From NCBI GenBank assembly GCA_963712435.1, contig CAVQIB010000021.1:241821-305820 (forward strand): a stretch of DNA of 64,000 nucleotides, read 5' to 3'. Shown piece after piece: positions 11,909 to 20,822 of this stretch. The notes under the pieces are model-generated. The model saw only the letters and a program-made list of their open reading frames with translations. It made no database searches and was not told where the DNA came from. The translations under genes were made by a program, and so were the position numbers. Numbering within the stretch: the stretch's first letter is position 1; every line of letters begins with the position of its first letter. Source of the DNA: Rhodoplanes sp963712435. GTDB taxonomy: Bacteria > Pseudomonadota > Alphaproteobacteria > Rhizobiales > Xanthobacteraceae.

Positions 11909-13612
11909 TCAGAACAGCATGTTCGCTTGCATCGCGAGATGCTCGACGACCGGGCCGAGCGCGAGCGCCGGGAAGAAGGTGAGCCCGCCGATGATCAGGA
12001 TCACGCCGACGAGCAGGCCGACGAACAGGCCGCCGGTGGTGGGAAAGGTGCCCGACGAGGCGGGCACGGTTTTCTTCGCGGCGAGCGAGCCCGCGATCGC
12101 CATCGCCGGGATGATCACGAAGAACCGCCCGACCAGCATCGCGACGCCGCCGGTCAGGTTGTAGAACGGCGTGTTGCCGGTGAGCCCCGCGAAGGCCGAG
12201 CCGTTATTGCCAGTCTGCGAGCTGTAGGCGTAGAGCACCTCGGTGAAGCCGTGCGGGCCGGGATTGGCCATCGAGGCGACGGCCGAGGGGATCACCACGG
12301 CGACGGCGGTCCAGCCGAGGATCATCAGCGGCAGGCAGAGAATGGCGAGCATCGCCATTTTCACCTCGCGCGCCTCGATCTTCTTGCCGACATATTCCGG
12401 CGTGCGGCCGACCATCAGCCCGGCGACGAAGATCGCGATGACGACGAACAGCAGCATGCCGTAGAGGCCCGCGCCGACGCCGCCGACGATGATCTCGCCG
12501 AGCTGAATGTTAAATAGCGGAATGAGACCGCCGAGCGGGGTGAAGGAGTCGTGCATGGCGTTCACCGCGCCGCATGAGGCGGCGGTGGTGATCACCGCGA
12601 AGAGCGCCGAGCCGAGGATGCCGAAACGGACCTCCTTGCCTTCCATGTTGCCGCCGGAGAGGCCGAGCGCATTCAACCCGGTCGTGCCGGCGGCTTCCGC
12701 CCAGTAGGCGATCGCAACGCCGGCGATGAACAGCACGCCCATGGCGGCGAAGATGGCCCAGCCCTGGCGCTGGTCGCCGACCATGCGGCCGAACACATTG
12801 GTGAGCGCGGCGCCGAGCGCGAAGATCGAGACGATATGGATCAGGTTCGTCACCGCATTCGGGTTTTCGAACGGATGCGCGGCATTGGCGTTGAAGAAGC
12901 CGCCGCCATTCGTGCCGAGATGCTTGATCATCATCTGCGAGGCGACCGGCCCCTGGGCAATCACCTGCTTTGCGCCCTCCAGCGTGGTTGCTTCGGTATA
13001 GGCGCTGAGATTCTGCGGAACGCCGAGCGCCACGAGCGCGATCGTGCCCACGATGCAAATCGGCAGCAGGACATAGAGCGTGCAGCGGGTGAGGTCGACC
13101 CAGAAATTGCCGACCGTCTGCGCCGACGCGCGCGCAAACCCGCGAGTGAGCGCGACCGCAAGCGCAATGCCGGTCGCCGCCGAGACGAAATTCTGCACCG
13201 TCAGCCCGAGCATCTGCACCAGGTACGAGAGCGTGCTTTCGCCGCCGTAGTTCTGCCAGTTGGTGTTGGTGAGGAAGCTCGCCGCCGTATTGAACGAGAG
13301 TTCGGGCGGCACGGCCGCCATGTCCTGCGGATTGTAGGGCAGCGCCTGCTGCAGGCGCAGCAGCGCGTACAGAATCGCGAACCCGCCGACATGGAACAGC
13401 AGCATGGCGACCGTGTAGGTCAGCCAGTCCTGCTCGCGTTTTTCGTCGACGCCGCCGAGGCGGTAGAGCGCCACCTCGACCGGCCGCAAGATCAGCGACA
13501 GGAAGGTGCGCTCGCCGTTGAAGACGCGCGTCATATACCAGCCGAGCGGCGGCACGAGCGCGACGACGATGCCGCAATAAAGGAGAATCTGGATCCAGCC
13601 ATTGATGGTCAT
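11909..13612 (-). CDS. kdpA: KdpA potassium-transporting ATPase potassium-binding subunit
   Basis: Channel-like K+-binding subunit of 567 residues, homologous to the SKT/Trk superfamily, with about ten transmembrane helices and selectivity-filter loops such as TNTNWQNYGGESTLSY, KHLGTNGGGFFNANAAHPFENP, SCGAVNAMHDSFTPLGG and SSQTGNNGSAFAG. It works with KdpB for ATP-driven K+ uptake at low external potassium. Length and motifs are complete. Start MTINGWIQILLYCGIVVAL at 13612. The tiny kdpF lies 10 bp upstream. Confidence 0.98.
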   Translation of the reverse strand: MTINGWIQILLYCGIVVALVPPLGWYMTRVFNGERTFLSLILRPVEVALYRLGGVDEKREQDWLTYTVAMLLFHVGGFAILYALLRLQQALPYNPQDMAAVPPELSFNTAASFLTNTNWQNYGGESTLSYLVQMLGLTVQNFVSAATGIALAVALTRGFARASAQTVGNFWVDLTRCTLYVLLPICIVGTIALVALGVPQNLSAYTEATTLEGAKQVIAQGPVASQMMIKHLGTNGGGFFNANAAHPFENPNAVTNLIHIVSIFALGAALTNVFGRMVGDQRQGWAIFAAMGVLFIAGVAIAYWAEAAGTTGLNALGLSGGNMEGKEVRFGILGSALFAVITTAASCGAVNAMHDSFTPLGGLIPLFNIQLGEIIVGGVGAGLYGMLLFVVIAIFVAGLMVGRTPEYVGKKIEAREVKMAMLAILCLPLMILGWTAVAVVIPSAVASMANPGPHGFTEVLYAYSSQTGNNGSAFAGLTGNTPFYNLTGGVAMLVGRFFVIIPAMAIAGSLAAKKTVPASSGTFPTTGGLFVGLLVGVILIIGGLTFFPALALGPVVEHLAMQANMLF

Positions 13613-13622
13613 GGCGCGCCTC

Positions 13623-13713
13623 TCAGAACCGCTCGGGACGCAGCAAAGCGTAGGTGAGGTAGATCAGCAGGCCGGCGGTCACCGCCGCGCCGAGCCAGAT
13701 AATCGACGGTCAT
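13623..13713 (-). pseudogene. kdpF: KdpF, stabilising peptide of the Kdp pump (+1 frameshift at start)
   Basis: Too short for ordinary gene calling. From the ATG at 13713, skipping one base near 13705 gives SIIWLGAAVTAGLLIYL continuing TYALLRPERF, which has the single helix and the exact C-terminal LLRPERF signature of KdpF (about 29 residues). As given, the segment is 91 nt, one base over a multiple of three, and no start codon exists in the correct frame, so a single extra base is likely. KdpF is a one-helix lipid-like stabiliser of KdpABC and normally precedes kdpA, as here. Confidence 0.8.
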
Positions 13714-13723
13714 GACACTCTCC

Positions 13724-13807
13724 TCAGAGCCGCTCGCAGGCGTAGGCGTAGCCCACGGAAACGGCGAAGAACCCGGCCGCGATGGCCAGCATGACGATGT
13801 CCAGCAT
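13724..13807 (-). CDS. 27-residue single-helix mini-protein heading the kdp operon
   Basis: The intact ORF reads MLDIVMLAIAAGFFAVSVGY then AYACERL, one hydrophobic helix ending in a short polar Cys-Glu-Arg-Leu tail. It starts at ATG 13807 after the purine-rich run GAGAGGATCAACC and ends 10 bp before kdpF. Comparable one-helix peptides ending in C-[DE]-R-L precede kdpF in many proteobacterial kdp operons and are usually unannotated; that comparison is from memory. A pump-associated role like KdpF is inferred from position and topology only. Confidence 0.6.
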   Translation of the reverse strand: MLDIVMLAIAAGFFAVSVGYAYACERL

Positions 13808-14163
13808 GGTTGATCCTCTCAGCGGCCGCCGCACCTTCTCTGCGCAGCGGCGCACCGCATTGATCCGGCTCAAAATGCCCGGCGCCGCAAAGCGCGCTTT
13901 CGAGCGGGCGGCGCCGCACGGTCAGTGACGTGCCAATGACTGCATAGGAATTCGAGAGCGACGGAGTCGCGGAGATATAGGAATCTCATAAAGGAGGGAT
14001 AATCCGGATTCCCAATCCTCGCGTTCGTGCGATAAGGAGACTATGCTTAAGCCCCTACCGCGCCAGGATGCACCCAGCAGGCGCCGCGAATATAGCGCCG
14101 ACAACCTGCGACGCTTTCCCCCTCAAGCCTTGACAGTCGCTGCCCTTGCTTGGCCGGACACGC
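13808..14163. other. Intergenic between kdp operon and kup
   Basis: A 356-bp gap between divergent potassium-uptake units. It should contain the KdpE-controlled kdp promoter and the kup promoter, but no operator can be identified by eye. The stretch 13960-14050 is relatively AT-rich. No ORF of note is seen. Confidence 0.4.
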
Positions 14164-16084
14164 ATGGCCCAAGACAATTTGACTCCTGAAAGAACCGAAT
14201 CTTCGAACCCGGCCGCGCCGCACGCACCTGCACCCAACAGGTTCTTTGCGCTCACGCTCGGCAGCATCGGCGTCGTCTACGGCGATATCGGCACGAGCCC
14301 GCTCTATGCGTTTCGCGAGGCGCTCGTCGCGGCCGGCGGCGGCGGGGTGGGCCGCGCGGCGGTGCTGGGCGTGCTGTCGCTGAATTCTTTGGGCCTTGAT
14401 CCTGATCGTCACGTGCAAATACGTGCTCGTTCTGTTGCGTGCGGACAACAACGGCGAGGGCGGCACGCTGACCTTGATGGCGCTGGCGCAGCGCGCCATC
14501 GGCAAGGATTCGCGCGTCATACTCTGGTTCGGCATTCTCGGCGCGGCCTTGTTTTTCGGCGATGCGCTGATCACCCCGGCAATTTCCGTTCTGTCGGCCA
14601 TGGAAGGGTTGAAGATCGTCACGCCGGCTTTCGAACACTCCGTTGTTCCGCTCACGGTGCTTATTCTTGTCGCGCTATTCGCGGTGCAGTCGCGCGGAAC
14701 GGCGAGCGTCGCCACATTATTCGGCCCGATCACGACGGTGTGGTTCATCGTCATCGGCGTGGCCGGCGCGACGCATATCGCCGATGATCCGAGCGTCTTG
14801 GCGGCGATCAATCCCGCCTACGGAATTTCCTTTCTCCTCGAACACGGATTGATCGGCTTCGTCACGCTCGGCGCCGTGTTTCTTGCGGTGACCGGCGCCG
14901 AGGCGCTTTATGCCGATCTTGGCCATTTCGGCCGCGCGCCGATCCAGACCGCGTGGCTTGTCATTGTCCTGCCTTCGCTCGTGCTCAACTATTTCGGCCA
15001 GGGCGCACTCGTGCTGGCGCATCCGGAGGCGATCGAAAACCCGTTTTTCCTGCTCTTTCCGGACTGGATGCTGTTGCCGATCGTGGTTCTTGCAACGGCG
15101 GCGACCGTGATTGCGAGCCAGGCGGTGATCACCGGCGCCTATTCGCTCGCGCGCCAAGCCATCGCCCTCGGGCTCCTGCCGCGGCTCGACGTGCGCCACA
15201 CTTCTGAGGAACAGGAAGGCCAGATCTACATGCCGCTCGTGAACACGGCGCTCCTGCTGGGCGTCCTGCTCTTGGTCGGCCTGTTCCGAACCTCGAGCGC
15301 GCTTGCTTCCGCCTATGGAATTGCGGTGACGGGCACCATGGTCGTGACGGCGGCAATGGCCTTCGTGGTCATTTGGCGCGTATGGGGCTGGTCGCCTTTG
15401 TTGGCCGGCCTGCTGATTGCGCCGTTCCTCATCATCGACGCGACCTTTCTTGCAGCCAACCTTCTCAAATTCGTCGAAGGCGGCTGGCTGCCGCTCGCCT
15501 TTGCTGCCGCGCTCTCGACGGTGATGTACACGTGGCATCACGGCAACAGGCTTCTCCTGGAAAAGACCCGCAGGCTCGAGACGCCGCTCGAAGCGCTGGT
15601 CGCGATGCTGGAAAAGAAGCCGCCGCACCGCGTGCCCGGCACGGCCGTCTTCCTCACTTCCGACCCGCAGAGCGCGCCGACCGCGTTGATGCACAGCCTC
15701 AAACACTACAAGGTCCTGCACGAGAAGAACGTGATTCTGAGCGTGCTCACCGCGCAGACGCCGCGTGTTGCGCCCGAGGAGCGCGTCAGAATTGAGCCGA
15801 TCGGCGAGACCTTTTCGCGCGTGACGTTGCGATTTGGCTACATGGAGTCGCCCAATGTGCCGCGCGCCCTCGCCATCGCGCGCAAGCTCGGCTGGCAGTT
15901 CGATATCATGTCGACCTCGTTCTTTCTCTCCCGCCGGCTTCTGAAAGCCGCCGCGCGCTCGGAAATGCCGCGCTGGCAGGACCGGCTGTTCATCGCTCTC
16001 ACGCGAATTGCGAACGACGCAACGACCTATTTCCAGATACCCACTGGCCGGGTGGTCGAGGTGGGCACGCAGGTCACGGTCTAG
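14164..16084 (+). pseudogene. kup: Kup-type low-affinity potassium transporter (one +1 frameshift)
   Basis: KUP/HAK/KT family K+:H+ symporter. The first frame from ATG 14164 gives a polar N-terminus and the diagnostic LGSIGVVYGDIGTSPLYAF. After one extra A near 14384 (CTGAATTCTT for CTGATTCTT) the second frame continues ILWALILIVTCKYVLVLLRA, DNNGEGGTLTLMALAQ, ALFFGDALITPAISVLSA, VTGAEALYADLGHFG and a cytoplasmic C-terminus to 16084. Corrected length is about 639 residues with 12 predicted helices, as expected. The start at 14164 follows the short polar tail of this family; TTG 14146 is less likely. It is divergent from the kdp operon. Confidence 0.93.
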
Positions 16085-16169
16085 TCGCCGGCTTCAGTAA
16101 CGCCGAAAGCGTGATCCGAAGGCCCGGCAGGCCGGCCGCGCCCGAGCGCGTCGATCTCGCGCGGCCTTT

Positions 16170-16856
16170 TCAGGAACCGCCGGCGGCGCGCGGCGTCTCG
16201 CCGGCGAGGGCGGCGCGCAGCAGCGCCAGCGCGTCGGCGCTCGCCCATTCGGCCGGGCCCGCGAGCGAGGCGATTTCGCAGCCCGCGGGATCGATCAGCA
16301 GGGTGGTCGGCATGCCGAACGCCTTGCCGATCAGCTTGAGGTCCTGGAAAATCTTGGCGCTCGGGTCCGCGTAATAGGCGAGGTCCTTGATTCCCGCCTC
16401 GGCGAGCCAGGCTTTGGGCTTGTCAGGGTCGCGCGTGTCGATATTCACCGCGACCACCTCGAAGCGCGCGCCGCCGAGTTCGCGTTCGAGCGCGTCGAGC
16501 GCCGGCATTTCCGTCCGGCAGGGCGCACACCAGGTGGCCCAGAGATTGAGGAGAACCGTGCGGCCCTGCCAGTCGGCAAGCGTTTTCGGCGCTCCCGCCG
16601 CGTCCTTGAAGCCGAGCGGCGGCAGCCGGCGCGGTTGATCGGCGACCACCAGCGCGGCAATTTCGCCGCGGGCGAGCGGGGCGAGACGGCGGGCAAGGTC
16701 GGCGGCCGGCCCGCAGGCCGCATCCTGCGGATTGCGCGCAATTCCGCGAAGGCCGTATACCGCGCCGACGACCGCGACGGCGGCGAGCAGGCCAGCGGCC
16801 CCGAGCGCGAGGCCGCGGCGCGACCGGCTGCGCGGCTCTCGAGGAGTGTCGGTCAT
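16170..16856 (-). CDS. tlpA: TlpA-like membrane-anchored thiol:disulfide oxidoreductase
   Basis: A 228-residue thioredoxin-fold protein held in the inner membrane by an N-terminal helix (about 17-40, GLALGAAGLLAAVAVVGAVYG) with the catalytic domain outside. The active site is WATWCAPCRTEMP (CxxC); the cis-Pro loop is GMPTTLLIDPAG. In Bradyrhizobium TlpA reduces periplasmic thiols for cytochrome oxidase maturation. Its position back-to-back with argH (22 bp apart) is the known rhizobial arrangement. The start MTDTPREPRSRSRR at 16856 is preferred; ATG 16874 would leave only 3 bp to argH. Confidence 0.9.
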   Translation of the reverse strand: MTDTPREPRSRSRRGLALGAAGLLAAVAVVGAVYGLRGIARNPQDAACGPAADLARRLAPLARGEIAALVVADQPRRLPPLGFKDAAGAPKTLADWQGRTVLLNLWATWCAPCRTEMPALDALERELGGARFEVVAVNIDTRDPDKPKAWLAEAGIKDLAYYADPSAKIFQDLKLIGKAFGMPTTLLIDPAGCEIASLAGPAEWASADALALLRAALAGETPRAAGGS

Positions 16857-16877
16857 GAGCGGATCCGAGGACATGCC

Positions 16878-18263
16878 ATGAGTAATAAGATGTGGGGCGG
16901 CCGCTTCACAAGCGAGCCGGCGGCCATCATGGCGGAGATCAACGCCTCGATCGACGTCGACCGGCGGCTGTTCCGGCAGGACATCGCCGCGAGCAAGGCC
17001 CACGCGGAGATGCTCGCCAAACAGGGCATTATTTCGGCCAAGGACGGCAAGGCGATCGCGCGCGGCCTCGACGCCATCCTCGCCGAGATCGAAAGCGGCC
17101 AGTTCGCCTTCAAGCGCGAGCTCGAAGACATTCACATGAATGTCGAGGCGCGGCTGCATGAGCTGGTCGGCCCGGCCGCGGGCCGCCTGCACACCGCGCG
17201 CTCGCGCAACGACCAGGTCGCGACCGATTTCAAGCTGTGGGTGCGCGATGCGATCGACGACATCGACGGGCTGCTCGCCGGCTACCAGCGGGCGCTGGCG
17301 GAGAAGGCGCTCGCCCATGCCGACACGATCATGCCCGGTTTCACCCATTTGCAGCCGGCGCAGCCGGTGACGTTCGGCCATCACCTGCTCGCCTATGTCG
17401 AGATGGCCGGGCGCGACCGCGGCCGCTTCGCCGATGCGCGCCGGCGTCTCAACGAGTGCCCGCTGGGCGCCGCGGCGCTTGCGGGCACCTCGTTTCCGAT
17501 CGATCGGACGATGACGGCGAAGGCGCTCGGATTTGCGCGGCCCGCCGCGAATTCGCTTGACGCCGTCTCCGATCGCGACTTCGTGCTGGAGGCGCTTTCG
17601 GCGGCGGCGATCGCGTCGGTGCACCTGTCGCGCTTCGCCGAGGAGATCGTGATCTGGACCTCGCCGCTGATCGGCTTCCTCGTCCTGTCGGACGCCTTCA
17701 CCACCGGCTCGTCGATCATGCCGCAGAAGCGCAATCCCGACGCGGCGGAGCTCGTGCGCGCCAAGACCGGGCGCATCGTCGGGTCGCTCGATACGCTCCT
17801 GATAGTGATGAAAGGGCTGCCGCTCGCCTATCAGAAGGACATGCAGGAGGACAAGGAAGCCGCCATCGACGGCCTCTCCGCGCTCTCGCTATGCATCGTC
17901 GCCATGACCGGCATGGTGGGCGACATGCGGCCGGATACGGCGCGCATGGAGGCCGCGGCCGCCCAGGGCTTCTCGACGGCGACCGACCTGGCCGACTGGC
18001 TCGTGCGGGAGTTGGGGATTCCGTTCCGCGAGGCCCATCACATTACGGGACGGATCGTCGCTGCGGCCGAGAAGCGCGGCGTTTCGCTGGAGGCGCTTCC
18101 TCTGGAGGAAATGCAGGCGGTCGAGCCGCGCATCGACGCGCGCGCCCAGCGGGTGCTGACCGTCCAGAACGCGGTGAAAACGCGGTCGAGCTTCGGCGGC
18201 GCCGCCCCCAAGAACGTGCGGGCGCAAGCCACGCGCTGGCTCAAGACTCTCGGCGCAACGTAA
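16878..18263 (+). CDS. argH: Argininosuccinate lyase
   Basis: Last enzyme of arginine synthesis; splits argininosuccinate to arginine and fumarate as a cytosolic tetramer. The 461-residue protein starts MSNKMWGGRF, the usual ArgH beginning, which sets the start at 16878 over an upstream in-frame extension. Family signatures are HTARSRNDQVATDFKLW, the catalytic-loop GSSIMPQKRNPDAAELVR and GLPLAYQKDMQEDKE. A strong terminator follows at 18288-18331. It is the first gene of the argH-lptM-lysA segment, with a small opposite-strand gene between. Confidence 0.97.
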   Translation: MSNKMWGGRFTSEPAAIMAEINASIDVDRRLFRQDIAASKAHAEMLAKQGIISAKDGKAIARGLDAILAEIESGQFAFKRELEDIHMNVEARLHELVGPAAGRLHTARSRNDQVATDFKLWVRDAIDDIDGLLAGYQRALAEKALAHADTIMPGFTHLQPAQPVTFGHHLLAYVEMAGRDRGRFADARRRLNECPLGAAALAGTSFPIDRTMTAKALGFARPAANSLDAVSDRDFVLEALSAAAIASVHLSRFAEEIVIWTSPLIGFLVLSDAFTTGSSIMPQKRNPDAAELVRAKTGRIVGSLDTLLIVMKGLPLAYQKDMQEDKEAAIDGLSALSLCIVAMTGMVGDMRPDTARMEAAAAQGFSTATDLADWLVRELGIPFREAHHITGRIVAAAEKRGVSLEALPLEEMQAVEPRIDARAQRVLTVQNAVKTRSSFGGAAPKNVRAQATRWLKTLGAT

Positions 18264-18287
18264 AAGCCGGCGAGACACTCGCCGCAT

Positions 18288-18331
18288 AAAAAGCCGGCGG
18301 CCCCAGGCTAATTTGGGACCACCGGCTTTTT
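18288..18331. terminator. Bidirectional rho-independent terminator
   Basis: AAAAAGCCGG at the left pairs with CCGGCTTTTT at the right across a loop of about 24 bases. The A-run and T-run make it functional in both directions: for argH on the plus strand and for the secreted-protein gene on the minus strand. Confidence 0.88.
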
Positions 18332-18398
18332 GGGTCAGATCAGCGCGCCAGCGTCAGCCGATTGGCGCCGGGCTGGTCGCGCGATTGTCGCGCGATTG

Positions 18399-18731
18399 TC
18401 AGTTGCCGCCGATATTCCCCTTCGGGCCAGCGTTGTCCGTCTGGCTCGACGGGGCGTCCCGGCTGCCCGGCGCGGCGCCGGTCGTGCCGGGGGACATGCG
18501 GCTGCCGGACATGCCGCTGCCGGACATTCCGCCCGACGAGCTGCCGGGCGCGTAAGTGCCGCCCGTGTCAGCGGTTCCCGGTTGCGCCTGAAGGTTCTGG
18601 TTGCTGCCGGTCGGGGTGTTGGACGCGCCGCCCGTGCCGGCGCCGGTGCCCTGCGCGAAGCCCGGGGTTGCGAACGCCGCGACGCCCAAAGCGACAATTC
18701 CTGCGCGCACGGCGTTTTTCGTGAAACTCAT
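18399..18731 (-). CDS. Small secreted Gly/Ser/Thr-rich protein, unknown function
   Basis: A 110-residue protein with a clear Sec signal peptide (MSFTKNAVRAGIVALGVAAF with ATPGFAQ cleavage region) and a mature part of low complexity: GTGAGTGGASNTPTGSN, then a short GMSGSGMSGSRMSPG repeat. No domain is recognisable and the mature chain is probably disordered. The start at 18731 is fixed by AGGAGCAA eight bases upstream and by the signal peptide. Similar signal peptides with GTG/GAS-rich tails are common in Bradyrhizobiaceae, without assigned roles. Confidence 0.65.
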   Translation of the reverse strand: MSFTKNAVRAGIVALGVAAFATPGFAQGTGAGTGGASNTPTGSNQNLQAQPGTADTGGTYAPGSSSGGMSGSGMSGSRMSPGTTGAAPGSRDAPSSQTDNAGPKGNIGGN

Positions 18732-19046
18732 GGTATTGCTCCTGCCCTGTTGTGGATGGCTGTACGGCCCGCTCGGCCGCATACTTGGTCAACAGCGCGG
18801 CCGATGCCTGGTTCCCCCAGCCGACAAAGCGGGCTTACGATCCAAGTTGATGAATTTACTTCTATTTCTCCGTTGAGGCAGCATGCTACCGCAGCTTGCC
18901 TCAATCTCGTCGACCGGTTCTGGTGTGGTCTTGCCGAACCGCGTCAGGCGGTCGCATCGCCGCAGGCGGCGGCCCGTCCTGCGCGGGTGGTCGCACTTTC
19001 ATGCGATATGCTCTATGTTGGCGCCGGATTCTGGGGGAGCGGCTGT
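18732..19046. other. Intergenic upstream of lptM
   Basis: A 315-bp gap between divergent genes. It includes an inverted repeat TTGAGGCA (18873-18880) / TGCCTCAA (18897-18904) next to an AT-rich TTACTTCTATTTCTCC tract, which could be an operator or small hairpin. Nothing else is apparent. Confidence 0.4.
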
Positions 19047-19283
19047 ATGCGTTGGGGTGACCGCTGGTTCGCGCATGTGTTGCTGATGCTCTGGCTCTTC
19101 GCCGCGCTCGGCCTTGCCGGCTGCGGCCGGAAGTCCGATCTCGATCCACCCTCGGCGAGCGCCGCGCCTGCCGCCGTGGAGCCGACGGGCCAGCCCTCCT
19201 GGCGCCTGCCGCCGACGCAGGCCGCTCCGCCGCCGCCGCCCCCGCGCGATCGACGATTTCTGCTTGACCCGCTTCTCAATTGA
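19047..19283 (+). CDS. lptM: LptM-like lipoprotein (LPS translocon maturation factor)
   Basis: A 78-residue lipoprotein with a signal sequence (VLLMLWLFAALGLAGCGRKS) containing the lipobox LAGC; the new N-terminal Cys is about residue 26. CGRKSDLDPP right after the lipobox is the signature of the YifL/LptM family, which assists LptD assembly in the outer membrane. The rest is Pro/Ala-rich and disordered. The gene sits just before lysA, where this family is almost always found. The start at 19047 is chosen to give a normal signal peptide after GGGGGAGC. Confidence 0.85.
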   Translation: MRWGDRWFAHVLLMLWLFAALGLAGCGRKSDLDPPSASAAPAAVEPTGQPSWRLPPTQAAPPPPPPRDRRFLLDPLLN

Positions 19284-19383
19284 CAGGCCGGCCGCGGCGC
19301 TCGTATCGCAAAGCGTCCCGCTGGTCCTGTATGGATCGGCGGAGTCGCCGCCGCGCTGAGAAGCGCTTCAGCCAAGGCCGCCG

Positions 19384-20662
19384 ATGCACCATTTCACCTA
19401 CCGCGGCGGCGTGCTCCACGCCGAGGCGGTCGACCTCGTTCGGCTCGCCGGCGCGGTCGGCACGCCCTTCTACTGCTACTCGACGGCGACGCTCGAGCGT
19501 CACTACCGGGTGTTCGCGGACGCGTTCGCAGATGTTCCCTCGCTCGTCTGCTACGCCATGAAGGCGAACTCCAACCAGGCGGTGATCAAGACGCTGGCGC
19601 GGCTCGGCGCCGGCGCCGACGTCGTCTCCGGGGGAGAATTGAAACGCGCGCGCCAGGCCGGCATTCCGGCGGACAGAATCATGTTCTCCGGCGTCGGCAA
19701 GACGGAGGCAGAACTCGCCGCCGCCGTAGACGAAGGCATTCTGTGCCTCAATGTCGAGTCGGAGCCCGAACTCGATCGGTTGTCCTCGATCGCGGTCGGC
19801 AAAGGGCGGACCGTCGCCGTGTCGCTCCGGGTCAATCCCGATGTCGACGCAAGGACGCATGCCAAGATCGCGACGGGCAAATCCGAGAACAAGTTCGGCA
19901 TTCCGATCAGCCGCGCGCGCGAGGTCTATGCCCGCGCGGCCAAGCTCCCCGGCTTGCGGGCGGTCGGGGTCGACATGCATATCGGCAGCCAGATCACCGA
20001 GCTGCAGCCGTTCGACGACGCGTTCGCGCTCCTGTCCGATTTCGTGCGCATGCTGCGCGCCGACGGCCATGCGATCGAGCATATCGATCTCGGCGGCGGC
20101 CTCGGGATTCCCTATGGCGACGAGGACGACGAGCCGCCGCATCCGGAGGCCTATGCCGCCGTGGTCAAGCGGGCGACCCGCGCGCTCGGCTGCAGGCTGA
20201 TTTTCGAGCCGGGGCGGCTTCTCGTCGGCAATGCCGGAATTCTGGTCACGCGCGTGATCTATGTGAAGCGCGGGGAGGCGAAGACCTTCGTCATCGCCGA
20301 CGCCGCGATGAACGATCTCGTCCGCCCGACCCTCTACGAGGCCCATCACGCCATCCGGCCAGTGCGCGAGCCGCTTCCCGGCGCCGCTCGCCTGCTCGTG
20401 GACCTTGTGGGACCGGTCTGCGAGTTCGGGCGACTTCCTCGCGCTCGACCGCGAGATGGCCGAGCCCGCCCCCGGCGATCTCCTCGCGATCATGTCGGCC
20501 GGCGCGTATGGCGCGGTGCAGGCGGGCACCTACAATACGCGCCCGCTCGTCCCGGAAGTCATGGTGAAGGACGCCGAATGGGCGCTGGTGCGCCCGCGCT
20601 TGGACGTGGACGCGCTGATCGCGCTCGACCGCCTGCCGCCGTGGCTGTCTGCCTCCGCGTGA
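19384..20662 (+). pseudogene. lysA: Diaminopimelate decarboxylase (one +1 frameshift)
   Basis: PLP enzyme making lysine from meso-diaminopimelate. First frame: MHHFTYRGGVLHAEAVDL, PFYCYSTATLERHYRVF, the PLP-lysine segment VCYAMKANSNQAVIKTLA, VDMHIGSQI, the HIDLGGGLGIPY phosphate loop and IFEPGRLLVGNAG. One extra T near 20431 (GAGTTCGGGC for GAGTCGGGC) throws the frame; the second frame supplies SGDFLALDRE, AGAYGAVQAGTYNTRP and the proper end at 20662. Corrected length is about 425 residues, normal for LysA. Read as given, the first frame runs on to 20691 without homology. Confidence 0.93.
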
Positions 20663-20822
20663 GGGCTCTGCGTGGCCCGCAAAGTGCATAGTTCGCCCCA
20701 TCTGACATCTGCGTGAAAGGACGCAATTCAGCCGCGGCCGGCTGCCAGATTGCGCCGGCTGCGTGTTATCAGATCGCGGGAAAAACGCCGGAGACTGACG
20801 AATTCGCACCTGGAAGACCAGT

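Noticed and set aside
14380..20435. Frame errors tied to methylated GANTC motifs
   Set aside because: The kup and lysA insertions fall in GATTC and GAGTC contexts, but the kdp and liv errors do not, and intact genes have GANTC sites without errors.
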